A stretch of DNA of 64,000 bases, taken from NCBI GenBank assembly GCA_963664255.1, contig OY760938.1, positions 434,001-498,000 of the forward strand, written 5' to 3'. Numbering within the stretch: position 1 is the first letter of the stretch; each line of letters starts with the position of its first letter. This stretch comes from G963663775 sp963664255 (lineage in GTDB: Bacteria > Bacillota > Clostridia > Oscillospirales > Butyricicoccaceae). Shown in pieces: positions 1 to 9,408 of this stretch. A program made the translations under genes and the position numbers. The notes beneath the pieces are model-generated. The model saw only the letters and a list, made by a program, of their open reading frames with translations. It made no database searches and was not told where the DNA came from.

Positions 1-97
1 CTTGTCAGACGGTGCGCAGTCGCTGACCTATCAGTCCTTCGCAGAAACGATGACTAAGCTCCGTGCAGTTGCCTCCGCCGTCGGCAAAATTATTTAA
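1..97 (+). CDS. aroF: 3-deoxy-7-phosphoheptulonate synthase, C-terminal end only
   Basis: The open frame entering at the left edge (codons from base 2) encodes about 31 residues and stops with TAA at 95-97. The tail reads SDGAQSLTYQSF followed by a helix, like the C-terminus of the DAHP synthases whose last segment is SDG.QSL. That enzyme joins erythrose-4-phosphate and phosphoenolpyruvate in the first step of the shikimate pathway, which fits its position 25 bp upstream of aroB in the same orientation. Only the tail is visible, so the subtype and any fused regulatory domain cannot be judged. Confidence 0.7.
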   Translation, partial: LSDGAQSLTYQSFAETMTKLRAVASAVGKII

Positions 98-122
98 CAC
101 GCACAGAAAGGATTGTAAGGAC

Positions 123-1169
123 ATGCAGCATTTAACATTAAACGGTACAAACGGCGTTTCCGACATCCTCATCGGCAGCGGTCTGCTTGCGCAGACCGCT
201 GCCCGTTGTCTTGCAAAATTCTCGCCCAGCCGCATCCATATTGTGACTGATTCGGTCGTTGCGCCGTTCTATTTAGAACAAGTCAAATCCCAGTTTTCTC
301 TGCCCGTTTCGCAGACAATTATCCCCTCTGGCGAAGAGCACAAACGGCTTTCCACCGTGGAAACCATTTATCATGACTTGCTCGCCGCAGGACTGACCCG
401 CAAAGATTTGATTCTTGCACTGGGCGGCGGTGTCACAGGGGACATCACTGGATTTGCCGCCGCAACCTTCCTGCGCGGGGTTTCGCTCTGCCAAATTCCA
501 ACTACCCTGCTGGCGCAGGTAGATTCGTCTGTTGGCGGTAAAACAGGTGTAGACCTGCCGGAAGGCAAAAATCTGGTGGGGGCATTCTATCAGCCGGGTC
601 TGGTGCTGATTGACCCGACTGTTTTGCAGACCCTGCCGCAGAGCACCTTCAACGATGGCATGGCAGAGGTTATCAAATATGGCTGTATCGCCAACAAATC
701 GATTTTAGACATGATTTCTGTGCCGCATTTCCGAGAAAATATCGAGGACATTATCTATGCCTGTGTAAAAATCAAGCGGGATGTGGTGCAGGAGGACGAA
801 CACGACACCGGTCTGCGCATGATTTTGAACTTTGGGCATACCATCGGTCATGCTGCTGAAAAACTAGCAAACTATACGGCATTGACCCATGGGCAGGCAG
901 TTGCCATCGGCATGGTTGCGGCGATGCGCCTTGGCAATGCACTGGGTGCGGAAGCCGACCTAGCTGCATCACTTACCGCGATTTTGCAGGCGCATCAGCT
1001 GCCCACAGAGCTGCCCTATGACCGCGCGGCGATTTGCGATGCGCTGCTGTCGGACAAGAAAAACTTCGGCGGCACGCTCAATTTTATTTTGGTGCGCACG
1101 CTCGGCGTGGCAAGCATTGAGAAGCTCGAAACCAGTCATCTGCGTGAACTGATTTTGCAGCACTGCTAA
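123..1169 (+). CDS. aroB: 3-dehydroquinate synthase
   Basis: Converts DAHP to 3-dehydroquinate in the cytosol, using NAD and a divalent metal. The 348-residue length is normal. Visible family signatures are PSGEEHK, the nucleotide-binding LALGGGVTGD stretch, the IPTTLLAQVDSSVGGKTG block, GMAEVIKYG with a metal-binding Glu, and NFGHTIGHAAE with a metal-binding His. I start at ATG 123 and not at an upstream in-frame ATG at 63, because 63 lies inside the preceding gene and AAAGGA/TAAGGA sits just before 123. It is the second gene of the aromatic operon, 25 bp after aroF and 40 bp before aroC. Confidence 0.96.
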   Translation: MQHLTLNGTNGVSDILIGSGLLAQTAARCLAKFSPSRIHIVTDSVVAPFYLEQVKSQFSLPVSQTIIPSGEEHKRLSTVETIYHDLLAAGLTRKDLILALGGGVTGDITGFAAATFLRGVSLCQIPTTLLAQVDSSVGGKTGVDLPEGKNLVGAFYQPGLVLIDPTVLQTLPQSTFNDGMAEVIKYGCIANKSILDMISVPHFRENIEDIIYACVKIKRDVVQEDEHDTGLRMILNFGHTIGHAAEKLANYTALTHGQAVAIGMVAAMRLGNALGAEADLAASLTAILQAHQLPTELPYDRAAICDALLSDKKNFGGTLNFILVRTLGVASIEKLETSHLRELILQHC

Positions 1170-1209
1170 TCCTGTTTAATCCACTGTAACCATAAGGAGG
1201 AACTGTGTT

Positions 1210-2307
1210 ATGGGCTCAATTTGGGGCAATGCACTGAAAATATCAATTTTTGGAGAATCCCACGGCAATGGCATCGGCGTTGTCTTGGACGGTTTCCCTG
1301 CTGGCATCCCGTTTGATGAGGACTTTATTTTGGCGGAAATGGCACGCCGTGCGCCCGGAAAAAACAAGCAGTCAACCGCACGCAAAGAAGCCGATTTGCC
1401 GAAAATTCTGTCCGGCATTTATGAAGGCAAAACTGCTGGTTCGCCGATTTGTGCCGTCATTGAAAATACCGATACCCGCTCGGGCGACTACAAGAATTTT
1501 TCAGCACAGCCGCGCCCAGGGCACGCCGATTTTACGGGCGAAATTCGCTACAACGGCTGCAATGACCCGCGCGGCGGCGGACATTTTTCCGGTCGGTTGA
1601 CTGCACCGATGGTATTTGCTGGCGCGTTATGCAAGCTGTTTTTGGCATCCTGCGGTGTAACGGTCGGCTCTCACATCCAATCGATTGCACAAATCCAAGA
1701 TACGCCATTTGATGATGTGTCCATTGAAAAGGCACAACTGGCTGCTCTGCGCACACAGCATTATCCCATCATAAACCCTCGTGCAGAAGCGGCGATGCTT
1801 GCCGCGATTGAAGAAGCTCGCTTGGCGCAGGATTCTGTTGGTGGTGTCATTGAATGTGCGGCGATTGGTGTGCCTGTGGGTCTGGGCAACCCCATGCTTG
1901 ACACCGTCGAGGGACGCCTTGCCTCTTTGCTGTATGGCATCCCTGCGGTAAAGGGTGTAGAGTTCGGCGCAGGGTTTGGCTTTGCATCCATGCGCGGTTC
2001 CCATGCAAACGATGTCTTTTGTGAGAAAAATGGTGCGGTGCAAACCGAAACCAACCACAACGGCGGTGTGCTCGGCGGTATCACAAGCGGTATGCCGCTG
2101 CTGTTCCGCGTGGCAATCAAGCCGACCCCTTCCATTTCACAGCCACAGCAAACCTTGGTTTTGAAAACCGAAAAAATTGCACCGCTTGTGATTGAAGGGC
2201 GGCATGACCCCTGCATTGTCACACGTGCCGCGCCTGTTGTGGAGTCTGCGTGCGCCATTGCACTGACCGATTTATATTTGGAGGGCTTTGGCTATGCGGG
2301 AGCTTAA
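1210..2307 (+). CDS. aroC: Chorismate synthase
   Basis: Makes chorismate from 5-enolpyruvylshikimate-3-phosphate, with reduced FMN as catalyst; last step of the common pathway. The 365-residue protein opens with GNALKISIFGESHG, a classic chorismate synthase signature, and holds the RPGHADFTG and DPRGGGHFSGR blocks and GVEFGAGF. AAGGAGG lies 8 bp before the ATG. The gene overlaps pheA by 14 bp, so translation of the two is probably coupled. The pathway order in the operon is not the reaction order, since aroA and aroE/aroK come later. Confidence 0.97.
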   Translation: MGSIWGNALKISIFGESHGNGIGVVLDGFPAGIPFDEDFILAEMARRAPGKNKQSTARKEADLPKILSGIYEGKTAGSPICAVIENTDTRSGDYKNFSAQPRPGHADFTGEIRYNGCNDPRGGGHFSGRLTAPMVFAGALCKLFLASCGVTVGSHIQSIAQIQDTPFDDVSIEKAQLAALRTQHYPIINPRAEAAMLAAIEEARLAQDSVGGVIECAAIGVPVGLGNPMLDTVEGRLASLLYGIPAVKGVEFGAGFGFASMRGSHANDVFCEKNGAVQTETNHNGGVLGGITSGMPLLFRVAIKPTPSISQPQQTLVLKTEKIAPLVIEGRHDPCIVTRAAPVVESACAIALTDLYLEGFGYAGA

Positions 2308-3433
2308 CGACATTCGTGCAGACATCAACCAAGTGGATACCGAAATCCGCAATTTGTTTTTGCAGCGGATGGAGCTTGCCTTAGAGGTTGCCGCTACCAA
2401 AGCGCAAAGCAACGATAAAATTCTAAAACCAGAGCGTGAAGCGGAAATCATTGCTTCTCGCTCATCTGGTATTCGTGAGGATTTACGCCTGAAATATGTT
2501 TCTCTTCTGCAATCCATCATGCGGGTCAGCCGCGAATATCAATATAACGAAATTTTAACTCTGCGCCCCGATAAGTTCCCTCTACATCCGACAGAAGTCG
2601 CTTTATCGCCCAAAACCGTCTATTATCAAGGTGTTGCTGGGGCATATCAGGAGCTTGCGGCGCACGATATGTTTCCGCAGTGTGAACCCAAAAATGTTGC
2701 CACTTGGGAAGATGTTTTTCAAGCGGTACACACAGGAAGTGCCGATGCAGGTGTTGTGCCGGTGGAAAACACCACGGCTGGCACGGTCAGCGAAGTGTAT
2801 GATTTGCTCCTGAAATATGATTTGTCTATCAATCGTTCCTGTAACCGGAAAATCCGGCATTGCCTGGTGTCTGTCGCAGGTGCAACGCTGGATACCATTA
2901 CGCGAGTCTGCTCCCACCCGCACGCGCTTCCGCAGTGCGATGCCTTTATCAGTGCACACCAATATGGGCGCATCCAAATGGCAAACACCGCCATTGCAGC
3001 GCAGCACGTACAGCAGGAAAACGACCCAACCTTGGGTGCCATTTGTTCCCGTGAAGCTGCTGAGCGATATGGATTGACCATTCTTGCTGAGCATATCAAT
3101 GATTTACAGCACAACGAAACCCGCTTTATCGCTGTCAGCCGTGAGTTGACCTCTCTGCCGGAGGATAACCGCATTGAAATTGTACTGAGTTTGAAAAATG
3201 TGGCAGGTTCTTTGAATGCGGTGCTCTCTATCTTTGCAGATTATGGAATTGATATGACAGGCATTCATTCCAGACCCGAAAAAGACAGCCCTTGGTGCTA
3301 TGTCTTTTATATTGACTTTACTGGCAATTTACGCAACCAAAACGTGCGTGCGTTACTATATCAGCTGTACGAAGAGCTTCCTTTTGTGAAGGTCATCGGC
3401 AGTTATCGTGTTATTGAATCCACGGAGGAATGA
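2294..3433 (+). CDS. pheA: Bifunctional chorismate mutase / prephenate dehydratase
   Basis: Turns chorismate into prephenate and then phenylpyruvate, committing flux to phenylalanine. Residues 1-85 form an AroQ-type chorismate mutase helix bundle (LNDIRADINQVDTEI, then a basic helix). About 105-290 is the prephenate dehydratase domain with YQGVAGAYQE and the diagnostic HNETRFI, and about 295-379 is an ACT domain (GIHSRPEKDSPWCYVFYIDF) that senses phenylalanine in this family. A TTG at 2288 is in frame, but GGAGG at 2280 is well placed only for ATG 2294. It overlaps aroC and ends 4 bp before aroA. Confidence 0.95.
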   Translation: MRELNDIRADINQVDTEIRNLFLQRMELALEVAATKAQSNDKILKPEREAEIIASRSSGIREDLRLKYVSLLQSIMRVSREYQYNEILTLRPDKFPLHPTEVALSPKTVYYQGVAGAYQELAAHDMFPQCEPKNVATWEDVFQAVHTGSADAGVVPVENTTAGTVSEVYDLLLKYDLSINRSCNRKIRHCLVSVAGATLDTITRVCSHPHALPQCDAFISAHQYGRIQMANTAIAAQHVQQENDPTLGAICSREAAERYGLTILAEHINDLQHNETRFIAVSRELTSLPEDNRIEIVLSLKNVAGSLNAVLSIFADYGIDMTGIHSRPEKDSPWCYVFYIDFTGNLRNQNVRALLYQLYEELPFVKVIGSYRVIESTEE

Positions 3434-3437
3434 ATCT

Positions 3438-4715
3438 ATGATGAAATTGACTACTTCTGCCCCTTTGATTGGCTCTATCACCGTTCCGGGTGACAAATCC
3501 ATTTCCCATCGTGCCGTCATGTTTGGCGCTTTGGCACAGGGCACCACCCACATCACAGGCTTCCTCATGGGCGAGGACTGTCTGTCTACCATTGACTGTT
3601 TCCGTAAGATGGGCGTTTCCATTGAGGTCAGCGAACAGGAGGTTGTGGTGCATGGTGTGGGTCTGCACGGTCTGCAGCCCCCTGCTGAAACCTTATATAC
3701 TGGCAACAGCGGTACGACCACGCGCCTGCTCAGCGGTATTTTGACAGGGCAGAATTTTTCCTGTACAATGACGGGAGATGCTTCCATTCAAAAGCGTCCG
3801 ATGGGTCGTGTCATCACACCACTTCGTGAAATGGGCGCACACATTGATGGTGTGGACGGCAACTTTTGCCCGCTGACTTTGGGCGGCGGGCAGCTGCATG
3901 GCATTTCTTATACGCTCCCTGTGGCGTCAGCACAGCTAAAAAGTGCCGTGTTGCTTGCAGGGCTGTATGCTGCGGAAAACACCACAGTTATAGAGCCAGC
4001 ACCTTCGCGTGACCATACCGAGCGTATGCTGCGTGCACTAGGTGTAGACATTCAAACAGACGGCAATACCATCACCCTGACGCCGCCGCAGGAACTGCAC
4101 GCCAAAGATATTGCCGTACCTGCCGACATTTCTTCTGCCGCATTTTTCTTGGTGGCTGGTGCGATTATCCCAGGCTCCGAACTCACCATTCGCAACGTTG
4201 GCATCAACCCCACCCGCACCGGCATTCTAGATGTCCTGCGCGATATGGGAGCTGATATTACCATGTCCAACGTCACGCATGATGCCGAGCCTACCGCAGA
4301 TTTGACGGTGCGCCATTCCAAGCTGCATGGCACGACCATCGGCGGCGATATTATCCCGCGACTCATTGATGAACTGCCTGTGATTGCGGTTGCCGCGGCA
4401 TTTGCCGAGGGCGAAACTGTGATTTGCGATGCACAGGAGCTGAAAGTCAAAGAATCCAATCGCATTGCGGCAATGGTAACCGAACTATCCAAGGCAGGTG
4501 CTTGCGTAGAAGAAACCGAAGATGGCATGATTGTTCGCGGTGGAAAACCCTTGCATGGTGCTTCGTTTGAAACCTATAAAGACCATCGCATTGCGATGAG
4601 CATGGCAATTTGTGCTCTGGCTTGTGCCGGAGAAAGTGAAATTCTTGACCCTTCTGTTGTCGCGATTTCGTATCCGGATTTCTTCGATACCCTGCACGCG
4701 CTGGGAGGCGAATGA
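3438..4715 (+). CDS. aroA: 3-phosphoshikimate 1-carboxyvinyltransferase (EPSP synthase)
   Basis: Adds enolpyruvate from PEP to shikimate-3-phosphate. The 425-residue protein has the N-terminal PGDKSISHRA motif, the GNSGTTTRL motif, RPMGR, the catalytic RLIDELPVIAV segment, and LKVKESNRI. The start is the first ATG of a double ATG, 9 bp after GGAGG at 3424; the longer frame from 3408 would begin inside pheA. It ends one base before the aroE/aroK start, so the operon is tightly packed. Gly instead of Ala after GNS is common to many EPSP synthases; inhibitor sensitivity class cannot be fixed by eye. Confidence 0.96.
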   Translation: MMKLTTSAPLIGSITVPGDKSISHRAVMFGALAQGTTHITGFLMGEDCLSTIDCFRKMGVSIEVSEQEVVVHGVGLHGLQPPAETLYTGNSGTTTRLLSGILTGQNFSCTMTGDASIQKRPMGRVITPLREMGAHIDGVDGNFCPLTLGGGQLHGISYTLPVASAQLKSAVLLAGLYAAENTTVIEPAPSRDHTERMLRALGVDIQTDGNTITLTPPQELHAKDIAVPADISSAAFFLVAGAIIPGSELTIRNVGINPTRTGILDVLRDMGADITMSNVTHDAEPTADLTVRHSKLHGTTIGGDIIPRLIDELPVIAVAAAFAEGETVICDAQELKVKESNRIAAMVTELSKAGACVEETEDGMIVRGGKPLHGASFETYKDHRIAMSMAICALACAGESEILDPSVVAISYPDFFDTLHALGGE

Positions 4716-4716
4716 T

Positions 4717-6108
4717 ATGCTGCTAAGCTTTGCCCAATTTCAGTCATACACGCCGGCCAAACCGACCTTTGCACTGTTCGGCTATCCACTGGGGCACACC
4801 ATGAGCCCGCAGCTACATACTGCCTTATTCGCAACCTATCAGTTGGATGCAGACTATATTGCCGTTGCCGTCCCGCCGGAGCATTTGGCAGAAGCCCTTG
4901 TGCTTGCAAAAACGAAGCTACAGGGCATCAACTTGACCATTCCACATAAAAAAGCCATTATCCCTCTGCTCGATGCCGTGGATGCTAGTGCACAAGACCT
5001 GCATTCGGTCAATACCGTTGCATTTCATGATGGTAAAACAACTGGTTATAATACGGATATTTTGGGATTTGCCGCTTCCCTCACCAAGGACCAAGTGGAG
5101 CTGCCAGGAAAAAAAGTCCTGATGCTCGGCTATGGCGGTGCAGCGGCAGTCATGGGTTACCACTGCGCAAAATCCGGTGCATCGCTCGTGATTACGGGAC
5201 GCAACGCGCAAAAAGCAGACACCTTGGCGCAGCAGCTGCGTGCGGTGCTGCCACACGCCAAAATTTCTGCTTGCAGTAAAAAACATATTCCGCGTGACAC
5301 GCAGATGGTTCTCAACAGCACCCCGCTCGGCATGTTTCCCAAGGAAGATGCCTGCCCCCTGCGCTTTTTACCGCATAAAACCGAATATGTTTTCGATGCC
5401 ATCTACAACCCGCCGATTACGGCGACCATTCGGCTTGCAGGCAATCGCAGCAAAATCCAAACACGGGATGGTCTGCACATGCTGGTAATGCAGGCGGCGC
5501 ACGCACAAACCATTTGGAATGGGCATAGCTTTTCCAATGAAGTTTGCGACAGCATTTTATCGCAGCTTTATGGTTCTCTTGCCGTCAAGCGTCTACATGA
5601 TAAATATGGCAAACAAAATATTGTTCTGTGTGGCTTCATGGGCAGCGGCAAAACCACGGCAGGCAGGCGGATTGCAAAGCTGTGCGGTTTGCGCTTTGTG
5701 GATGCCGACCATTATTTGGAGGAGCAAGAAGGCATGGACATCCCCACCATTTTTCAGAAGCATGGGGAAGCGTATTTTCGGGAGCGCGAGTCCTATTACC
5801 TTGCAGAGCTGTCCAAGCAGCAGGGCTTGGTTCTGGCGCTTGGCGGCGGCGCGGTACTGCGTCCGGCAAATGTCGCCATCCTCAAGGAAACCGGCTTGCT
5901 GATTCATCTGGATACGCCTCTGTATCGCATTCTGAAAAACATCTCCTATTCCAACAATCGTCCGCTGTTGGAACAAAACGCTGACAAGGAAGCACAAACG
6001 CGCAAACTGTATCATGCACGCAAAAGCATCTATCGTTCTGTGGCAAATTTTTCGGTTCGCTCCTCTCGCCTGCATGAACTGGTACTTCGTGTCATTCAAT
6101 CCATATAA
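4717..6108 (+). CDS. aroE-aroK: Fused shikimate dehydrogenase / shikimate kinase
   Basis: One 463-residue chain carries two consecutive pathway activities. Residues 1-280 are AroE: SPQLH shikimate-binding segment, LTIPHK with catalytic Lys78, NT.....GYNTD with Asp114, a GYGGAAAVMGY nucleotide-binding turn, and DGLHMLVMQAA. Residues 300-463 are shikimate kinase: Walker A GFMGSGKT (306-313), VDAD, RERES, LGGGAVLR and the NRPLL lid. A linker of about 20 residues joins them. The true start is ATG 4717, one base after the aroA stop and preceded by GGGAGG; an upstream in-frame ATG at 4612 is inside aroA. It would reduce dehydroshikimate and phosphorylate the product in one polypeptide. Confidence 0.95.
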   Translation: MLLSFAQFQSYTPAKPTFALFGYPLGHTMSPQLHTALFATYQLDADYIAVAVPPEHLAEALVLAKTKLQGINLTIPHKKAIIPLLDAVDASAQDLHSVNTVAFHDGKTTGYNTDILGFAASLTKDQVELPGKKVLMLGYGGAAAVMGYHCAKSGASLVITGRNAQKADTLAQQLRAVLPHAKISACSKKHIPRDTQMVLNSTPLGMFPKEDACPLRFLPHKTEYVFDAIYNPPITATIRLAGNRSKIQTRDGLHMLVMQAAHAQTIWNGHSFSNEVCDSILSQLYGSLAVKRLHDKYGKQNIVLCGFMGSGKTTAGRRIAKLCGLRFVDADHYLEEQEGMDIPTIFQKHGEAYFRERESYYLAELSKQQGLVLALGGGAVLRPANVAILKETGLLIHLDTPLYRILKNISYSNNRPLLEQNADKEAQTRKLYHARKSIYRSVANFSVRSSRLHELVLRVIQSI

Positions 6109-6152
6109 AAACTGGCTCTACATATGAAAATGAAGCTTAAAGAAGGATTTTT

Positions 6153-9125
6153 ATGTTTTTAAAACGTTTTGTATCACTCACTCTGGTTGCGGCAGCACTG
6201 TTTACAAGCAGTGTGGCTGCAGCCTTTGATTCTGCCTTCAAATATTCCTATACGATTGCGGATTCGGCAACGTATACACGATATGAAGGCAAAAATTCCA
6301 ATGGTTTACAACGCGCGAGCTATATCCAGTATACGCCTGGCTCCAGTGTCAAGCCCATGGTTGTGTATGCCGGTGATGCCATGTATGGAAGCAAATCTAC
6401 CATTACTGCGGCGCAGTCTTATCTGCAGAATCAGGGATATTCTGTGCTCGGCGGCATCAATGCAGACTTCTTTGTTTTGGGCACCAGCATCCCCATCGGT
6501 CTGGTCATCAAAGATGGTACGCTCATCAGCTCGGATGCGTGGCAATATGCGGTGGGCTTCCTCGCAGATGGCTCTGCCATCATTGGTCAGCCTTCCTCCA
6601 CCATGAAAGTTGAAGGCAGCAGCGGCGCGGTTTGGTGCAGCTATTTCAATAAATCGCGCACCGATTCCGGCATTTATCTGCTCGACAGCGACTATGATGA
6701 CGAAACCCATATTTCCTCGTCCGGCAAAAGCATTGTCTTCGAGCGTGTGGACAGCACCCCTGTCACGGTGGGCGGTTCTGTCAAAATGAAGGTCATTTCC
6801 AAAGGGGCAGGCAGCAGCTCCACCACCATCACCAAAAATCAGATGGTTCTGAGCATCGATGATGACTGTAAGGCGACATGGGTTGATTACCCCATCGGTG
6901 AAGAAGTGACGTTGACCATCAACGCACCCGATGCGCGTTGGTCGAATGTTCGATATGCGGTTGGCGGTAAATCCCTTGTCAAAGATGGAACGGTTTCCAC
7001 GTCCTCCATTGACAGTGCTTCCTCCTACAAGGCGCGCACCGCACTCGGTGTGAAATCGGATGGCACCGTTGTTTTATACGAAATAGATGGTGCGCAATCC
7101 TCGCTCAGCGTGGGACTGACGGCGAAGGAATTGGGCAACGAACTGCTGTCCATGGGCTGCAATAATGTGATTTGTTTGGATGGCGGCGGCTCTTCAGCAA
7201 TGACCGTGCGTATCCCCGGAGAAAGCACCTCCAATCTGGTGACCTCTCCCTCAGACGGCTCTGCCCGAAAATGTGCCAACTACATTTTTCTGGTGAATAC
7301 CGCAACCTCTGATGGTGTAGCGCGCCATGTACATATGCGCCCCAGCTATTATTATATCCTCCCCAACGCCTCTACGTACTTTGCCGCGTGGGGGTCTGAC
7401 AGTGCATATACGCCTGCCACCCTGCCCAGCGATATGACGTATACGGCGTCCAGCGGCACTGTAGACAGCACCGCACGGGTGTTTTATGCCGATGATACCC
7501 CCGGCAATGTCACCATCAGCGGCACCTCTGCCGATGGCACTGTGACAGGCAGTCATACCTTCTGCGTTACGACAGGTGTCACCAAAATTGCGCTGACATC
7601 CAATGGTTCTTCCGAAACGTCATACGCGCTTCGCGGCGGTACAACCTTGAGCTTAGATGCGTCCGCATATCATTTTAAGACCAAGATGGCATCTTCAGAC
7701 AATGTTTTCCAGTGGTCTGTTTCGGGCAATATTGGTACGATTGATGCCAACGGTCTTTTCACCGCCTATCAGCAGCCGGCTTCCGGCACGATTACCTGCC
7801 AATATGGCAGCACAACTGCCTCTGTCAAGGTGACTGTTGGTCTGAGTGACCCTCCGGCACTTACAAACGTTGCAGATTTTGAGCAAACGCAACCGTTCAC
7901 CAGTGAAAATGCACAGCTATCTCGCACCACCGAACTTTCCAACGTGGCAAGCGGCACAGGTGCTCTGCAAGTCACCTATTCTGCAAAGGACACTGCTGAC
8001 CTGACCGTGCAGGACATTGATACCAGTGGACGCACTGTCTTGACCATGCTGGCAAAGGCGGCAGATTCCAATTTGCAGATGCGCGCAATCTTTGCCGACA
8101 GCGACGGAAATGAGCTGACGGTACCCTTCACATCGCTGCCGCAAAACAGCTATTCCCGCATCAGCGTAACTGTACCAAGCACAGCAGTTGTCTTGAAGGG
8201 GCTGCGTGTGGAAAGCAGTGCGGACGGCAACTTGTACTTAGACCATATCATGCTCAGTGCAAAAGCCATTTCCAACACCGCTGCACCCAGCATCTCTTGG
8301 ATTAGCGCACCGACTTCTGCGGACACCGGTGCTTCTGTCACGGTCAGCGCACGCATTTCCATGGCAAACGGCTACTACGTCATGCGTCCTGCCTTTGTCA
8401 CGGCATATGTCGATGGCGTGAAATCTTCTGCCGTCTATTCGGCGTCCAGCGGCACGATTTCTGTTCCAACCGGCGCACTCACTGCCGGACTGCATCAAGT
8501 GACGATTACAGCCGTTGATGATGCCGGCAACGTGGCACGCAAAAGCGTTTCCATCACCGCAGGCACCAGCACCGCCTCTGCCTTTACCGACACTTCTGCA
8601 AACTGGGCAAATGGATATATTAATTTTGCGGCAAAGAAAGGCCTGCTGAAGGGGCAAAGCACGCAGGACGGCACGATGTTCTACCCATCCCGCAATTTGA
8701 CCCGCGGTGAATTCGCTGTTATTTTGGCACGCTATCTCAATTTGACCGCGGATGACACTACAAGCCTACCCTTCTCTGATGTGTCAGACATTCCCTCTTG
8801 GAGTTTGGATGCCATCGCAGCTTGTTATCAAGCTGGCATCATGAATGGACAGCTCAACACTGACACCAATGAAACGAGCTTCACCGCCGGCGCAAATATT
8901 ACACGCGCTGAAGCCATGACAGCGATTTCTAAGTGCCTGCCCCGCGGCTTTGTCAGCAAATCCGTTTCATTCTCAGACAATGCCAGCATTCCCTCGTGGG
9001 CAGCTTCTCCCATTCAGTATGCGATTGCGGCAGGGATTGTAGACGGCTATTCGGATGGCAGTATCCGTCCCACGCACAACATTACGCGCGCGGAAATCTC
9101 TAAAATTCTCTGCGCTCTCTATTGA
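6153..9125 (+). CDS. Secreted phosphodiester glycosidase-family protein with Ig-like and SLH domains
   Basis: A 990-residue exported protein. Residues 1-24 are a signal peptide with a hydrophobic core ending AAA. About 95-385 match the NAGPA-type phosphodiester glycosidase domain: ADFFVLGTSIPIG, KARTALGVKSDGTV and the signature CLDGGGSSAM. The middle holds beta-rich repeats, including a Big_2-like segment near 475-565. About 815-990 are three SLH repeats (FTDTSANWANGYINFA, FSDVSDIPSW and FSDNASIPSW, each followed by LTRGE or ITRAE) that in this family hold proteins on cell-wall polymer. It follows aroE/aroK by 44 bp with AAGAAGGA as ribosome site and no terminator between, so readthrough from the aro operon is possible. 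Substrate is unknown. Confidence 0.88.
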   Translation: MFLKRFVSLTLVAAALFTSSVAAAFDSAFKYSYTIADSATYTRYEGKNSNGLQRASYIQYTPGSSVKPMVVYAGDAMYGSKSTITAAQSYLQNQGYSVLGGINADFFVLGTSIPIGLVIKDGTLISSDAWQYAVGFLADGSAIIGQPSSTMKVEGSSGAVWCSYFNKSRTDSGIYLLDSDYDDETHISSSGKSIVFERVDSTPVTVGGSVKMKVISKGAGSSSTTITKNQMVLSIDDDCKATWVDYPIGEEVTLTINAPDARWSNVRYAVGGKSLVKDGTVSTSSIDSASSYKARTALGVKSDGTVVLYEIDGAQSSLSVGLTAKELGNELLSMGCNNVICLDGGGSSAMTVRIPGESTSNLVTSPSDGSARKCANYIFLVNTATSDGVARHVHMRPSYYYILPNASTYFAAWGSDSAYTPATLPSDMTYTASSGTVDSTARVFYADDTPGNVTISGTSADGTVTGSHTFCVTTGVTKIALTSNGSSETSYALRGGTTLSLDASAYHFKTKMASSDNVFQWSVSGNIGTIDANGLFTAYQQPASGTITCQYGSTTASVKVTVGLSDPPALTNVADFEQTQPFTSENAQLSRTTELSNVASGTGALQVTYSAKDTADLTVQDIDTSGRTVLTMLAKAADSNLQMRAIFADSDGNELTVPFTSLPQNSYSRISVTVPSTAVVLKGLRVESSADGNLYLDHIMLSAKAISNTAAPSISWISAPTSADTGASVTVSARISMANGYYVMRPAFVTAYVDGVKSSAVYSASSGTISVPTGALTAGLHQVTITAVDDAGNVARKSVSITAGTSTASAFTDTSANWANGYINFAAKKGLLKGQSTQDGTMFYPSRNLTRGEFAVILARYLNLTADDTTSLPFSDVSDIPSWSLDAIAACYQAGIMNGQLNTDTNETSFTAGANITRAEAMTAISKCLPRGFVSKSVSFSDNASIPSWAASPIQYAIAAGIVDGYSDGSIRPTHNITRAEISKILCALY

Positions 9126-9164
9126 TTCCCTGCGGTCTATCCGATCTTCTCTCCCAAAGGGCAA

Positions 9165-9344
9165 CTAGGGCAACACCGCACAATTCATACAAAAATGTTT
9201 GGCACATCGCTTACACGCAGAAATTCCGGCATATCTCACAAAAATCCTCGCCAAGACATCCAGTATTGTCTGCGTTTTTTGTTTTATCTGCCAACATTTC
9301 TGCTAGCGCAATCGATATACCAGAATTGTGCGGTATCGCCCTAG
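9165..9344. mobile_element. MITE-like palindromic element with about 20-bp inverted ends
   Basis: GGGCAACACCGCACAATTC at 9168 is answered by GAATTGTGCGGTATCGCCC ending at 9341, an inverted repeat with two mismatches. TA dinucleotides flank both ends (9166-9167 and 9342-9343). Inside, ATGTTTGGCA/TGCCAACAT (near 9195 and 9289) and ACGCAGA/TCTGCGT (9215 and 9269) continue the symmetry, so the whole 174 bp can fold as one long imperfect hairpin. It has no plausible reading frame. A TA target duplication would fit a Tc1/mariner/IS630-type transposase acting in trans; that is inference. Confidence 0.7.
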
Positions 9345-9360
9345 ATGCTCTTGATGCAAA

Positions 9361-9405
9361 AAAGCCGTTTCCGAAAAGCCTGTGCAGGCTCTCGGAAACG
9401 GCTTT
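9361..9405. terminator. Bidirectional intrinsic terminator between convergent genes
   Basis: AAAGCCGTTTCCGA pairs with TCGGAAACGGCTTT, with an inner AGCCTG/CAGGCT extension, an A-run on the left and T-run on the right. It lies between the rightward SLH gene and leftward sulP and serves both. Confidence 0.85.
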
Positions 9406-9408
9406 TGC

